Shown: positions 51,158 to 60,033 of the stretch, piece by piece
Numbering within the stretch: position 1 is the stretch's first letter
Layout: every line of letters starts with the position of its first letter
NCBI GenBank assembly: GCA_963774415.1
Contig: CAVZEU010000007.1
Location: forward strand, 62,001 to 126,000
Length of the DNA: 64,000 nt
Source of the DNA: SZUA-36 sp963774415
GTDB taxonomy: Bacteria; Pseudomonadota; Gammaproteobacteria; Xanthomonadales; SZUA-36
Reading direction: 5' to 3'
The notes under the pieces: generated by a model
Seen by the model: only the letters and a program-made list of their open reading frames with translations
What the model was told of the DNA's origin: nothing
The model's database searches: none
Position numbers and translations under genes: made by a program

Positions 51158-51715
51158 TCAGGCGGCCTTGTCGAAGCGGATCACGATGGAATCCCCTTCC
51201 TTTTTGATCTTCGCTGAATTGGGATCGACTCCCCTGGGGACGGGAAAGCTCTCCGAAATCGACGACTCCGCCAAGGCGTTCTTGGATTTGTCCTTGAGCT
51301 TTGCGTCAATCGAGACATAGCCATCGTCGACGTTGACCTTGACATTGGACATATCCCCGTCGCCAATCTTGATCTTGTAGTAAACGGTTTTATCGTCCTC
51401 GCCCTTCTTGATCTTCGTGCCAAAGCCTCCATCAGGCGTGTTCAGCCATGAACCGAAATTACCTGAGATGCCGCCTTTGCCGAAAAAGTCGTCCTGCTGG
51501 AAGAACCGGTCCATTTTCCGGCGCATACGCTCCATTTCCTTGAACGGGTTGGGCGACGCCATGCCGTTGCTGCCGTTGAACGCGTGAGCGGTGAAAGGGG
51601 AGTTTTCAGCGACGGAATTGGGTGCCGGTGCGTAGTATTTCTGATAGGCCCACATGCCGCCGCCCCCGAGCAAGAATGCCAGCAAAATGCCGGCGACGAA
51701 ATACGACTTATTCAT
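51158..51715 (-). CDS. membrane-anchored Hsp20/alpha-crystallin-like protein
   Basis: 185 residues from the ATG at 51715 (GGAGG upstream). An N-terminal hydrophobic anchor (YFVAGILLAFLLGGGGMWAY) is followed by a linker, a charged segment (FKEMERMRRKMDRFFQQDDFF, like the start of small heat-shock proteins) and a beta domain (KTVYYKIKIGDGDMSNVKVNVDDGYVSIDAKL, SISESFPVPRGVDPNSAKIKKEGDSIVI) that matches the alpha-crystallin pattern including the final beta strands. The anchor implies a periplasmic or membrane-bound chaperone. 67 bp downstream of an MFS gene on the same strand. Confidence 0.82.
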   Translation of the reverse strand: MNKSYFVAGILLAFLLGGGGMWAYQKYYAPAPNSVAENSPFTAHAFNGSNGMASPNPFKEMERMRRKMDRFFQQDDFFGKGGISGNFGSWLNTPDGGFGTKIKKGEDDKTVYYKIKIGDGDMSNVKVNVDDGYVSIDAKLKDKSKNALAESSISESFPVPRGVDPNSAKIKKEGDSIVIRFDKAA

Positions 51716-51782
51716 CTCAATCAACCTCCATCGCGTTTGTCTTTTCCAGGTCCGGAAAGTTCCATCGAACGCTGGCGGAGCG

Positions 51783-52982
51783 TCACCCGTCGATGCCGCG
51801 CCCAACGGTTTCCGGCACGAAGCGGTAAACGATGGCGGCGGAGGCGACGCACATCACGGCGGAAACGATGAAGGGCAGTTCGAAAGAATATCGTTCCAGC
51901 CAGCCTGCGAGCAGGGGGCCCAGCGCGAGCCCCAGCGTGAAGCCCATGGTGGCCGCCGACATCTGCCGGCCCTCGCCGCCGCCCCTTGCGAGATCTCCCG
52001 TGACTGCAAAAGCGGGCGCGGCTATGGCCGCGGCTGCGAGGCCTTGCATCACGCGCCAGCCGGCAAGCGCCCATACCGAACCCGAGGTGGCGAGCAACGC
52101 GGTGGCGGGGGCAAGAACCAGCAGGCCGCCGATGATGAGCGGCTTGCGCCCGATACGGTCGGAAAGATGCCCCAGCGGTATCTGCAAGAGCAGCCGGCTG
52201 ACCATCAGGGCCGTGAACGACAGGCCGAAGCCGACCGCGGTTTCCCCGGTGCGCGCATTGATCTGCTTCTCCAGCGGCACGATCTCGGAAAACGCCACCG
52301 CCATGACCAGTGTCGCGCTCGAGACCGCGAGGATGCCCGGGGTGAACAGGCCGGGCTCGACGATGCGGAATTCCCGCGCCTCACCCGCAGGACGCTCTCC
52401 GCGGACCCAGATGCTGACAGCCAGCAGCCCGACAGCCACGAACCCCGCTGCCGCCACGAACACCACCGTGAATCCGAAGTGCAGCAGCAGAAACCCGCCA
52501 AGCGGAGGGCCGATCGAGAAACCGACCATCCGCATGGTGGTAAAGATTCCCATGGACCCTCCGCGGGTCTGGCGCTGGGTCCCCATGGTCATCAGCGCCA
52601 GCGACGCAGGGATCGTGAACGCCAGGCCAGCGCCCTGCCCAGTGCGCAGCCACAAGAGGTCGCAGTACTCGCGGGCCCAAATGAAGCCGAGCGTGGAAAC
52701 GATACTGATGCCCAACCCGACCTGAATCAGGAGCTTGGGACGCCGCGACCAGTCGGAAAGCGCACCCGCGACCGGCTGCAGCAGCGACGAGAGGAACCCG
52801 TAGACCGCGATCACCAGCGCGACCAGCAGCGGCTCACGCAGCGAAACGACCGGGTGCGGTAATGAAGACACATACAGGGGCACGACGACGAAGAGCACGC
52901 TGTTGCCGATGGAATCCCCCATGCGCGCCAACGAGAGCGCCCAAACCAGGCGGTTGCCCCCGATGCGTTGCAGAAAGCTCAA
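51783..52982 (-). CDS. MFS transporter (drug/metabolite efflux type)
   Basis: 399 residues, 12 helices with MFS motif A in the cytoplasmic loop (GALSDWSRRPKLLIQVG) and a second copy in the C-half (GHLSDRIGRKPLIIGGLL). It resembles TetA/MdtG-like 12-helix exporters. The TTG start at 52982 has GAGGG 5 nt before it. Substrate unknown. Probably in one unit with the downstream Hsp20-like gene. Confidence 0.88.
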   Translation of the reverse strand: MSFLQRIGGNRLVWALSLARMGDSIGNSVLFVVVPLYVSSLPHPVVSLREPLLVALVIAVYGFLSSLLQPVAGALSDWSRRPKLLIQVGLGISIVSTLGFIWAREYCDLLWLRTGQGAGLAFTIPASLALMTMGTQRQTRGGSMGIFTTMRMVGFSIGPPLGGFLLLHFGFTVVFVAAAGFVAVGLLAVSIWVRGERPAGEAREFRIVEPGLFTPGILAVSSATLVMAVAFSEIVPLEKQINARTGETAVGFGLSFTALMVSRLLLQIPLGHLSDRIGRKPLIIGGLLVLAPATALLATSGSVWALAGWRVMQGLAAAAIAAPAFAVTGDLARGGGEGRQMSAATMGFTLGLALGPLLAGWLERYSFELPFIVSAVMCVASAAIVYRFVPETVGRGIDG

Positions 52983-53303
52983 GCTATCCCTCTACGGCGC
53001 AATGATCGATTCAGGCGAGGACACGCGGCGCTGGCGTGCGGCCTCCGCCCCGTACAACCCACGGGAGGACATAACTACTTGGAGTCTCCTTGTTCGGTCG
53101 CGATCCAGTGGAATGGACCCAGTTTTGGCGTACACGGTCAGGTCAATATTTCTAAGTGTATTGCAGAGTGCTTGAGGGAGAATGTTGGGCTGTATGGGAA
53201 TTATAAACCACCTGTTCGCAGATCAGAAAATGAATCGCTGCGCTGGGCAGAGCCGTGGGGCTGCCCCTTGAGAACGACCGTGAAATCGGGAATACTGGCG
53301 TCC
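52983..53303. other. 321-bp gap between divergent MFS and FMN reductase genes
   Basis: Divergent promoter region with no gene. The part 53140-53230 is relatively AT-rich (TATTTCTAAGTGTATTGC) and probably carries the promoter of the FMN reductase gene. Confidence 0.35.
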
Positions 53304-53897
53304 ATGGCGCATCTTGCGATCATCATTGGCAGTACGCGCCCGGGCCGCGCGGGTGGGCCTGTGGCCGAGTGGTTCAGCGCCCACGCCGAGCGGCACACGT
53401 CCTTCGATCCGGTCGACCTTATCGACCTCGCAGAGGTCGACCTGCCGCTGCTCGACGAGCCGAACCATCCGCGCATGCGGGCCTACACTCACGAACACAC
53501 GAAGCGATGGAGCGCCCGCATCGAGCCCGCCGACGCCGTCGTCTTCGTCACGCCCGAATACAACTTCGGCATGCCGGCATCGATCAAGAACGCCCTTGAC
53601 TTCATTTTCCATGAGTGGCGCTTCAAACCGGCCGGAATCGTCAGTTACGGTGGTGTATCAGCCGGCACGCGGTCGGCGCAGATGCTCAAACAGGTGCTTT
53701 CGGCTTTCGACATGCCGGTTATCAGCAATGCCGTCTCCATTCCGTTCATCGCGCGCCGCCGCAACGATGACGGCTCGCTCGACGCGAACGACAAGATGGA
53801 CGACGCAGCCGGCTCGTTGCTCGACGAGCTTGCCCGCTGGGAGCAGGCGCTGCGCCCGATGCGCGAAACGGCGCGGGCGAAACAAGCATCGGCCTGA
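53304..53897 (+). CDS. NADPH-dependent FMN reductase family protein
   Basis: 197 residues. The FMN phosphate loop IIGSTRPGRAGGPVAEWF and the flavin-contact loop FVTPEYNFGMPASIKNALDFIFHEW are complete, with GIVSYGGVSAGTRSAQMLKQ near the dimer interface. This is the SsuE/ArsH/azoreductase-like flavodoxin fold; it supplies reduced FMN or reduces quinones and azo compounds. Start at 53304 by homology; no strong Shine-Dalgarno. Confidence 0.92.
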   Translation: MAHLAIIIGSTRPGRAGGPVAEWFSAHAERHTSFDPVDLIDLAEVDLPLLDEPNHPRMRAYTHEHTKRWSARIEPADAVVFVTPEYNFGMPASIKNALDFIFHEWRFKPAGIVSYGGVSAGTRSAQMLKQVLSAFDMPVISNAVSIPFIARRRNDDGSLDANDKMDDAAGSLLDELARWEQALRPMRETARAKQASA

Positions 53898-54031
53898 CCT
53901 GATCCGTTTGCGCCAAAACCGTTACCTAGCTCCCGGCACACGGTCGGTGAATCGCGAGGAGTACTGCGGCCACCGACCGGAACCCCGAGATTCCGGCAGC
54001 GTAACCGTGGCCCGGCCCAATCCCGGTGCGC

Positions 54032-55969
54032 TTACTGCGAAAGCCGTCTTTTGACGACGGCGAGCAGGCTGCCTGCAAGCACCATCTCCACCTGGCGGGG
54101 ACTGAGTTGGTGCTGGCAGATGACCGTTGCGTCTTTCGTCTTGTTCCTGACATTCACCTCGTTGCCGTTCTTGATGGCGGCGCGCAGGTTCTCCATGACC
54201 AGTTCGTCGTCCTGATCGATCGCGTCGAAATCCTGCGGGTTCTTGAAGGTAAGCGCGAGGATGCCGAAGTTGGCGAGGTTCTGCCAGTGGATGCGGGCGA
54301 AGCTCTTGGCCAGTACCGCCTTCACGCCGAGGTAGCGCGGGCCGAGCGCCGCGTGCTCGCGGCTCGATCCCTGGCCGTAATTGTGTCCGCCGACGATGAA
54401 GTGGCCCTGCTCCTTGTGTTCCAGGGCGCGGTCGGGGTATTCCTCGTCGATCTGGCGGAACACGAACTGGCTGATGCCGGGGACGTTGCTCCTGAACGGC
54501 AGCACGTCGGTGCCGGCGGGCATGATCTCGTCGGTGGAAACGTCGTCGCCGGTCTTGATAAGCACGGGGCCGTCCAGCGTGTCAGGCAGCGGCTCGAACT
54601 CCGGCAGCGGCTTGATGTTGGGCCCCTTTACCAGCTCCTCCTGCTCGCCTTCGGGCGGCGCGGCGAGCATGTCGGTGTTCACGATGGGTTCTTCCGGCTC
54701 CCGGAATTTCGGGTAGGGCAGGTCGAGGGTGCGCGGGTCGGTAATCTTGCCGCTGAGCGCCGAGGCCGCCGCCGTTTCCGGACTGCACAGATACACGCTG
54801 TCCTCCTTGGTGCCCGAGCGCCCGGGGAAGTTGCGCGGCACTGTGCGCAGGCTGATGCGCCCGGTGGCCGGCGCCTGGCCCATGCCGATGCAACCATTGC
54901 AGCCGGTCTGGTGCAGGCGCGCGCCTGCGTGCAGCAGCGGAGTCAACAGGCCCATCTGCGAAAGGTTCTCCAGTATCTGGCGCGAAGCCGGGTTGATATC
55001 GAAGGAGATGCGATCGTGTACCTGCTTGCCGTCGACGATCATCGCGGCGATCCCGATGTCACGCAGGCCCGGGTTGGCCGAGGAACCGATGTAACACTGG
55101 TACACCTCCCGGCCGGCCACCTCGCTCACCGGCACCACGTTGCCGGGGCTGGAGGGCTTGGCGATCAGGGGCTCGAGTGTCGACAGGTCGATTTCATCGT
55201 GCTCGTCGTAACCGGCATCGTCATCCGCGAGCAGTTCGGCCCAGTCGTCGGTACGGCCTTCGCCGGCGAGGAAGCGCTTGACCTCGTCGTCCGCGGGAAA
55301 CACGGTGGTGGTCGCGCCCAGTTCGGCGCCCATGTTGGCGATCACGTGGCGGTCCATGGCTGAGAGGTTCTCGAGCCCGGGTCCGTAGTACTCGATGATT
55401 TTTCCGACGCCGCCGTCCACGCCGTGACGACGCAGCATCTCGAGAATCACGTCCTTGGCGCTCACCCAGTCGGGCAGTTCGCCGGTGAGTTTGACGCCCA
55501 TGACCTTTGGCATCTTGGTGTAGAAAGGCTCGCCTGCCATCGCCATCGCCACTTCCAGGCCGCCGGCGCCGATCGCGAGCATGCCGATAGCCCCAGCCGC
55601 GGGGGTGTGGCTGTCGGAGCCGAGCAGGGTCTTGCCCGGCTTGCCGAAGCGCTGCTGGTGGGTCGGGTGGCTCACACCGTTGCCAGGTCGGCTGAACCAG
55701 ACGCCGAACTTGCGGCAGGCGCTGCGCAGAAACAGATGGTCGTCGGCGTTCTTGAAGTCGGTCTGCAGCAGATTGTGGTCCACGTACTGGGCGGACAATT
55801 CGGTCTTGACGCGCGGCACGCCCATGGCCTCGAATTCGAGCATGACCAGCGTGCCTGTCGCGTCCTGAGTCAGCGTCTGGTCGATTTTCAGGCTGATTTC
55901 CCGGCCGGGTGTCATGTCGCCTTCAAGAAGGTGCGATTTGATCAATTTCTGCGCAACATTCATGCTCAT
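54032..55969 (-). CDS. aconitate hydratase (mitochondrial-like AcnA/B-type group)
   Basis: 645 residues from the ATG at 55969 (GGAGG upstream). It has LLGSDSHTPAAGAIGMLAIGAGGLEVAMAMAG, the [4Fe-4S] ligands in GARLHQTGCNGCIGMGQ (Cys pair) and YIGSSANPG, and the C-terminal swivel domain (GHNYGQGSSREHAALGPRYLGVKAVLAKSFARIHWQNLANFGI). It is shorter than classical AcnA (about 890), in the 640-660 residue group of aconitases that act in the TCA cycle, sometimes as homoaconitase-like enzymes. Single gene. Confidence 0.92.
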   Translation of the reverse strand: MSMNVAQKLIKSHLLEGDMTPGREISLKIDQTLTQDATGTLVMLEFEAMGVPRVKTELSAQYVDHNLLQTDFKNADDHLFLRSACRKFGVWFSRPGNGVSHPTHQQRFGKPGKTLLGSDSHTPAAGAIGMLAIGAGGLEVAMAMAGEPFYTKMPKVMGVKLTGELPDWVSAKDVILEMLRRHGVDGGVGKIIEYYGPGLENLSAMDRHVIANMGAELGATTTVFPADDEVKRFLAGEGRTDDWAELLADDDAGYDEHDEIDLSTLEPLIAKPSSPGNVVPVSEVAGREVYQCYIGSSANPGLRDIGIAAMIVDGKQVHDRISFDINPASRQILENLSQMGLLTPLLHAGARLHQTGCNGCIGMGQAPATGRISLRTVPRNFPGRSGTKEDSVYLCSPETAAASALSGKITDPRTLDLPYPKFREPEEPIVNTDMLAAPPEGEQEELVKGPNIKPLPEFEPLPDTLDGPVLIKTGDDVSTDEIMPAGTDVLPFRSNVPGISQFVFRQIDEEYPDRALEHKEQGHFIVGGHNYGQGSSREHAALGPRYLGVKAVLAKSFARIHWQNLANFGILALTFKNPQDFDAIDQDDELVMENLRAAIKNGNEVNVRNKTKDATVICQHQLSPRQVEMVLAGSLLAVVKRRLSQ

Positions 55970-56266
55970 GGTTCGCCTCCAGTGCGTCGCTGTACGGCCA
56001 TCCTCCGGCGCCGCCGCCATTTTTCGTCATAACCCTCCTGCGGGCTGAAGACAAAGCGGTGTCGGCACGCCACAAGGCTGGGCACCGCGGTTGCAAGATA
56101 GCTGGCAAAACCCATCGATTCCGCCTTGCGCATGTATTTGTTCGCCCGGGCAGCTTCGCGGATTGCTCTTAAGTGAGGCGCAAAACAGTGCCGGCGAAAC
56201 ACGCATCGGCGTGAAACGCCCGGCGCCCGCACCGATCACAACAACGGCAATATTACGACAAACTCC

Positions 56267-56575
56267 TCAGCTCGCGGCATTCCAGGAATTGCAGTACCCG
56301 CCGACATTGACCAACTTGCCGGGGAAGATCTGGCAGGGCCGCCAGGTGTCCCCCTCCTTGCCCTTCAGGAACATGCAGTTACCGCAGTGCTTGTCCTTGT
56401 GCGGTGAATCGTTGGTGTACTGCAGTGCCTGCGCCTGTTGGTTGCTCTCCTTGAGGTGCGGCAGCGAGTCGCCGGCGCGGGCGATCAACGCAGTGCCGCC
56501 AAGCGCCAGGCCAGTAATCCCGAGGCTGGTGTAACAAAACAGAGCACGGCGCGTTAGTTTGGTGGAATCGTCCAT
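56267..56575 (-). CDS. high-potential iron-sulfur protein (HiPIP)
   Basis: 102 residues from the ATG at 56575 (AAGGAG 9 nt upstream). A twin-arginine signal (LTRRALFCYTSLGITGLALG) precedes a mature part with the four cluster cysteines: HCGNCMF, RPCQIF and GYCNSW, spaced as in Chromatium-type HiPIPs. It is a periplasmic one-electron carrier in photosynthetic or respiratory chains of proteobacteria. It lies upstream of the aconitase gene on the same strand, with a 297-bp gap between. Confidence 0.94.
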   Translation of the reverse strand: MDDSTKLTRRALFCYTSLGITGLALGGTALIARAGDSLPHLKESNQQAQALQYTNDSPHKDKHCGNCMFLKGKEGDTWRPCQIFPGKLVNVGGYCNSWNAAS

Positions 56576-56766
56576 AGTGTGCTTCTCCTTGCTTATTGGT
56601 CGCTTAATTGGACAGTTGTCAGTGAAATAATTCCGCACGCCGTTTTTAACGCGACGTTTCCCCCGTGTGCGTCGAGGCAATTCGGTGCAAGCGGAGCAGT
56701 GAAGATTCTTAGGCCGGGCGTTGATCCAGGATGCATCAAAAAATAAGTGACGAGTCGACGGTAATA

Positions 56767-57372
56767 ATGAAAAGCAGATTTTTGAGAGTGGGCATTGGCT
56801 GGCTGATCGTGTCATTGATACCAATTGTGGGAATGGCCGGGGAAGCACCTGATTTTTCGTTCGAACGCGCTCACGGCCAAACCCTCGAGACGACCAATGG
56901 AGTTAATCTGCTCATTTCTATGCCACCCGGTTACGCACTGGAGCAGCCCCAGAACCGCTATGACAGCTTCAAGGGCGTCCCCTACGCCATCAGTCTGGAT
57001 GCCTTTTTTGCCAACGATGGCGCGGTTATGGTTCATGCCGAGCGTGTCAGGGATGGGAGCGGCGCGTCCGATTATTCCTCGCTGACACCGACAACCCTTT
57101 CTGGCCTGGATTTCGTCGCTCGCGAAGCCGCCTGCATCAAGGTTTCGAAGCGCGAGATTGAGGGGGAACACGACCTCAAGTGGTTAAAGGACCGGGGCTT
57201 CCTGCCAACCGGGCCGTTGATGTACCAACAATTTTTCCGCACAACACCCAATCACGACAACGAAGTCGTAATCTCGTTGCTTCAAAACGTGCCTGATTGT
57301 TCAAACAATGAAGCAAACCAAAAGACGCTGTCTGCCCTGAAGTCAAATATTCACATACAGGCGAGTGAATAG
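56767..57372 (+). CDS. exported protein of unknown function
   Basis: 201 residues from the ATG at 56767. A signal peptide (VGIGWLIVSLIPIVGMAGEA) is followed by a mature part of about 175 residues with no match I know. Alternating hydrophobic and polar strands (NLLISMPPGYALEQPQNRY, AISLDAFFANDGAVMVHAE, HDNEVVISLLQNV) suggest a beta-rich fold, and two cysteines (REAACIKV, VPDCSNN) could pair. No neighbours in an operon: it is divergent from the HiPIP gene and 60 bp before the GntR gene. Confidence 0.6.
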   Translation: MKSRFLRVGIGWLIVSLIPIVGMAGEAPDFSFERAHGQTLETTNGVNLLISMPPGYALEQPQNRYDSFKGVPYAISLDAFFANDGAVMVHAERVRDGSGASDYSSLTPTTLSGLDFVAREAACIKVSKREIEGEHDLKWLKDRGFLPTGPLMYQQFFRTTPNHDNEVVISLLQNVPDCSNNEANQKTLSALKSNIHIQASE

Positions 57373-57396
57373 GCTCAAGCACCTTTCCGACCTCGG

Positions 57397-57430
57397 TTGA
57401 CACTCACGCCTATTTGTATTATGTATACAT
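57397..57430 (+). promoter_or_regulatory. promoter and palindromic operator of the GntR gene
   Basis: TTGACA (57397-57402), a 17-bp spacer and TATGTA (57420-57425). The perfect palindrome ATGTATACAT (57421-57430) overlaps the -10 box and ends one base before the start codon. This is the kind of site bound by FCD-type GntR proteins, so autorepression is likely. Transcription would begin at or next to the A of the ATG at 57432. Confidence 0.72.
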
Positions 57431-57431
57431 T

Positions 57432-58088
57432 ATGCAACCACACCGACGGATTGAGATTCCACGAACACGAGACCAGGTCAGCGCCGTCATCCGTGCAATG
57501 ATCCTGGATGGTGAGCTTGCCTCGTCATCACGGATCGAAGAGGTTGGGATCGCCGACCGGCTCGGGGTCAGCCGCACGCCGGTGCGTGAAGCGCTCATCG
57601 CCCTTGAGCAAGAAGGCCTGGTGTCGTCACGTCCCAATCGCGGCTTCGTGGTCTCGCCCGCCGACCGAGCGCTGGTAGTCGAGGCCTTTCCGATCTTAGG
57701 CGCGCTGGAATCGGCCGCGTTACGCATCAGCGGCGACAGGCTGCGCGCGCATCTGACGACGCTGGACGAGCAGATCCAGGCACTTGCAGACGCGCACACG
57801 AGGCCGGCGCAATATGAACACGACCACGCATTTCACGAACTGTTGACGCGCGACTGCGGCAATCCCAGGCTACTGAAACTGCTGCAGGCCGAGCGCACAC
57901 GCGTGCGCCGGTTCGATGGAATGCACGAACGCGGCGTCGCAGACCTTGAGGGGACATGCAGGGAACATTCGATGATCCTGTCCGCAATCACGAAGGCGAA
58001 CTATGACGAAGCTTCCCAATTGCTGATCGAGCATTGGGAACGCGGTACCGAGGTAGTGCTGAAATGGCTCGATCAACGGGATTCCTGA
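57432..58088 (+). CDS. GntR family regulator (FadR/FCD type)
   Basis: 218 residues from the ATG at 57432. A winged HTH (LDGELASSSRIEEVGIADRLGVSRTPVREALIALEQEGLV, residues about 30-70) is followed by an all-helical FCD effector domain with metal ligands in the usual order (HDHAFHELL, EHSMILSAI, LLIEHWERG). It overlaps the downstream amidohydrolase gene by 25 bp, so the two form an operon and this protein probably represses it. No Shine-Dalgarno is present; see the promoter entry. Confidence 0.92.
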   Translation: MQPHRRIEIPRTRDQVSAVIRAMILDGELASSSRIEEVGIADRLGVSRTPVREALIALEQEGLVSSRPNRGFVVSPADRALVVEAFPILGALESAALRISGDRLRAHLTTLDEQIQALADAHTRPAQYEHDHAFHELLTRDCGNPRLLKLLQAERTRVRRFDGMHERGVADLEGTCREHSMILSAITKANYDEASQLLIEHWERGTEVVLKWLDQRDS

Positions 58089-59668
58089 CCGCGGCCATTT
58101 GTCTTTCCGCATTTGTCGCGGGCGCGCGTGCCGCCCTGCTGCAACCGTCACTGCAAACGCTCCTGGAGGAAACGCGTATTGGCGCCGTTCTTCAGAGGCT
58201 TCAGACGTCCGCACCTCAAGGCCCCGTTGCTTTTTCCAATGTGCGCATCGTCGAACCGGGCACCGGCGTCATCGAGGCCGGGCAGGCTGTGATCGCCAGT
58301 CGCGGCGCGCGAGGGCGAATCGTTTGGGTCGGAAAGGCGGCCGACTTGCCGCGCCGTGACGACATGACCGTCATCGACGGCGGCGGTCGGTTCCTGGCGC
58401 CCGGGCTCACCGACATGCATGTGCATTCGAGTTCGCTCTCCGAGTGGCTTCTCGATCTGGATAAAGGCATCACCACAGTACGGGACATGGACGGATTTCC
58501 ATGGCTTCTCCAGGCGCGACAGTCGGTCAATGCAGAGCGTATGCTGGCGCCGACGATTTACGTAGCGGCAACGATCATTAACGCTTATCCGATGTGGGGT
58601 TACGCGGTCGTTCCGGCCAATCCAGCGGACGCACGACGTATCGTTCGCCAGCAGGCCGCCTGTGGTTACGACTTCATTAAAATTCACAACATCCTACCGC
58701 GGGCGATGTTCGACGCTGTCATCGAGCAGGCCAACGCGCTGGACATGGATGTCGTCGGTCATGTCCCTCACGATCTCGACCTCTCCCACGCATTGCACCA
58801 GATGCGGACAACCGAACACTTGAAGGGGTTCATCATCGATCAAACCCTGCTGCCGAGCGAAACCGATTTCGCCGAGGCCCTGGCGGGTGCCGAGACCTGG
58901 ATCACACCGACGCTTTACACACGCACCGGTTACCTGCGCGGCAACGAGGCGCGTGCGATCCTGAGGGGCCCGGAAGCACGCTATGTGTCGCCGCAAACCC
59001 GGGCACAATGGCGGAAGCTTCTCGGAGGAAAGCCCGATCCAAGAAACAACAAGCTCGGCGCACGGCTTCGTTCATCGCAGAACGAAGTGATGAAACGACT
59101 TTTGCCTTTGCAGCCAAGATGGCTCGCTGGCACCGATGCCGCGGGCTACCCGTTCAACGTCATGGGATTCGCGCTGATTGAAGAACTGCGGCTTCTTCAA
59201 AGTGAAGGGGTTTCACCGACCGCCGCTTTGCAGGCGGCAACGACAGAACCGGCACACGCCATGCGCGAGGAAGCGGAATTTGGCGCGATTAAGGTGGGCA
59301 TGCGCGCCGATCTGGTTCTACTCGACAAAAACCCACTCGATGATCCGGCTGTCTACGGCGCTAACGCCGGCGTCATGGTGCGCGGATTGTGGCTTGCGCG
59401 AGATAAGCTCGATGCAACGATGAACGATCTCGCAGCTATCTATGCCAACCATGCAGCGCAAGAAACGGTTGCAGAGCCGTCGGAAAACAACGTGGTCGCG
59501 ATGGCAGAGTCGCTGTCACGGTCAGGCTATGTCATTCCCGCTCCGATTCTGCAAGCCGCAGCGTCGGCGCTTGAAGAGGAAGAAGAGACGCACCTGGCAG
59601 CGCGCCTCGCGGCACTTGCACCGAAAGCCGGGCAGCCTCCCTGTGCCATCGAGACACCCACCGAATGA
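58064..59668 (+). CDS. exported amidohydrolase (imidazolonepropionase-like)
   Basis: 534 residues from the ATG at 58064. A signal-like N-terminus (TGFLTAAICLSAFVAGARA) points to export. The amidohydrolase set is complete: DMHVHSS (HxH), FIKIHN (Lys), VGHVPHD and TTEHLKG (His), and LAGTDAAGYP (Asp), then the composite beta domain (GAIKVGMRADLVLLDKNPLDD). Metal-dependent hydrolase of ring or amide bonds; substrate unknown. It overlaps the GntR gene and is probably its regulatory target. The C-terminus has an unusual Glu-rich stretch (EEEEETHLAARL). Confidence 0.9.
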   Translation: MARSTGFLTAAICLSAFVAGARAALLQPSLQTLLEETRIGAVLQRLQTSAPQGPVAFSNVRIVEPGTGVIEAGQAVIASRGARGRIVWVGKAADLPRRDDMTVIDGGGRFLAPGLTDMHVHSSSLSEWLLDLDKGITTVRDMDGFPWLLQARQSVNAERMLAPTIYVAATIINAYPMWGYAVVPANPADARRIVRQQAACGYDFIKIHNILPRAMFDAVIEQANALDMDVVGHVPHDLDLSHALHQMRTTEHLKGFIIDQTLLPSETDFAEALAGAETWITPTLYTRTGYLRGNEARAILRGPEARYVSPQTRAQWRKLLGGKPDPRNNKLGARLRSSQNEVMKRLLPLQPRWLAGTDAAGYPFNVMGFALIEELRLLQSEGVSPTAALQAATTEPAHAMREEAEFGAIKVGMRADLVLLDKNPLDDPAVYGANAGVMVRGLWLARDKLDATMNDLAAIYANHAAQETVAEPSENNVVAMAESLSRSGYVIPAPILQAAASALEEEEETHLAARLAALAPKAGQPPCAIETPTE

Positions 59669-59690
59669 TGCCGGGCCAAAACTGAGGAGA

Positions 59691-59918
59691 ACGGAAAAGG
59701 ACAGGACGGAAAAGGACAAGACACCCACATCCCTCCCGCCCACATCACTCCTCGGAGACCGATGAGAGCCTTGAAGCCTGGACACCCAAATCTAATCGGC
59801 AAGATGGATGAAGCCTGGGGATGAAGCCTGGACACCCAAATCTAATCGACAAGAAGCCTGGACACCCCATCACCTGAAGCCACTGAAGCCTGTGAAGCCT
59901 GGACACCCAAATCTAATC
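59691..59918 (+). repeat. intergenic short tandem repeats
   Basis: ACGGAAAAGGACA is present at 59691-59703 and 59706-59718 (15-bp period). Further on, a 26-bp unit beginning TGAAGCCTGGACACCC occurs without a change at 59772-59797, 59822-59847 and 59893-59918; a partial copy lies at 59851-59868. The unit shares GACACCC with the RAYT-type repeats. No gene in 59669-60033. Confidence 0.85.
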
Positions 59919-60033
59919 CATAGCGTGCTTGGACCCGCTATTTTCCCGTGCTCATCGATCCGCGATAATACAGATAGTTATATTCACCCGGCAGATCGGC
60001 GCTACAACCCGAGGCGGCCTGGAGGTCTGAGCC

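Noticed and set aside
59772..59918. Possible CRISPR array at the 26-bp repeats
   Set aside because: Three copies with spacers of 24 and 45 bp that share sequence with the repeats; no cas genes.
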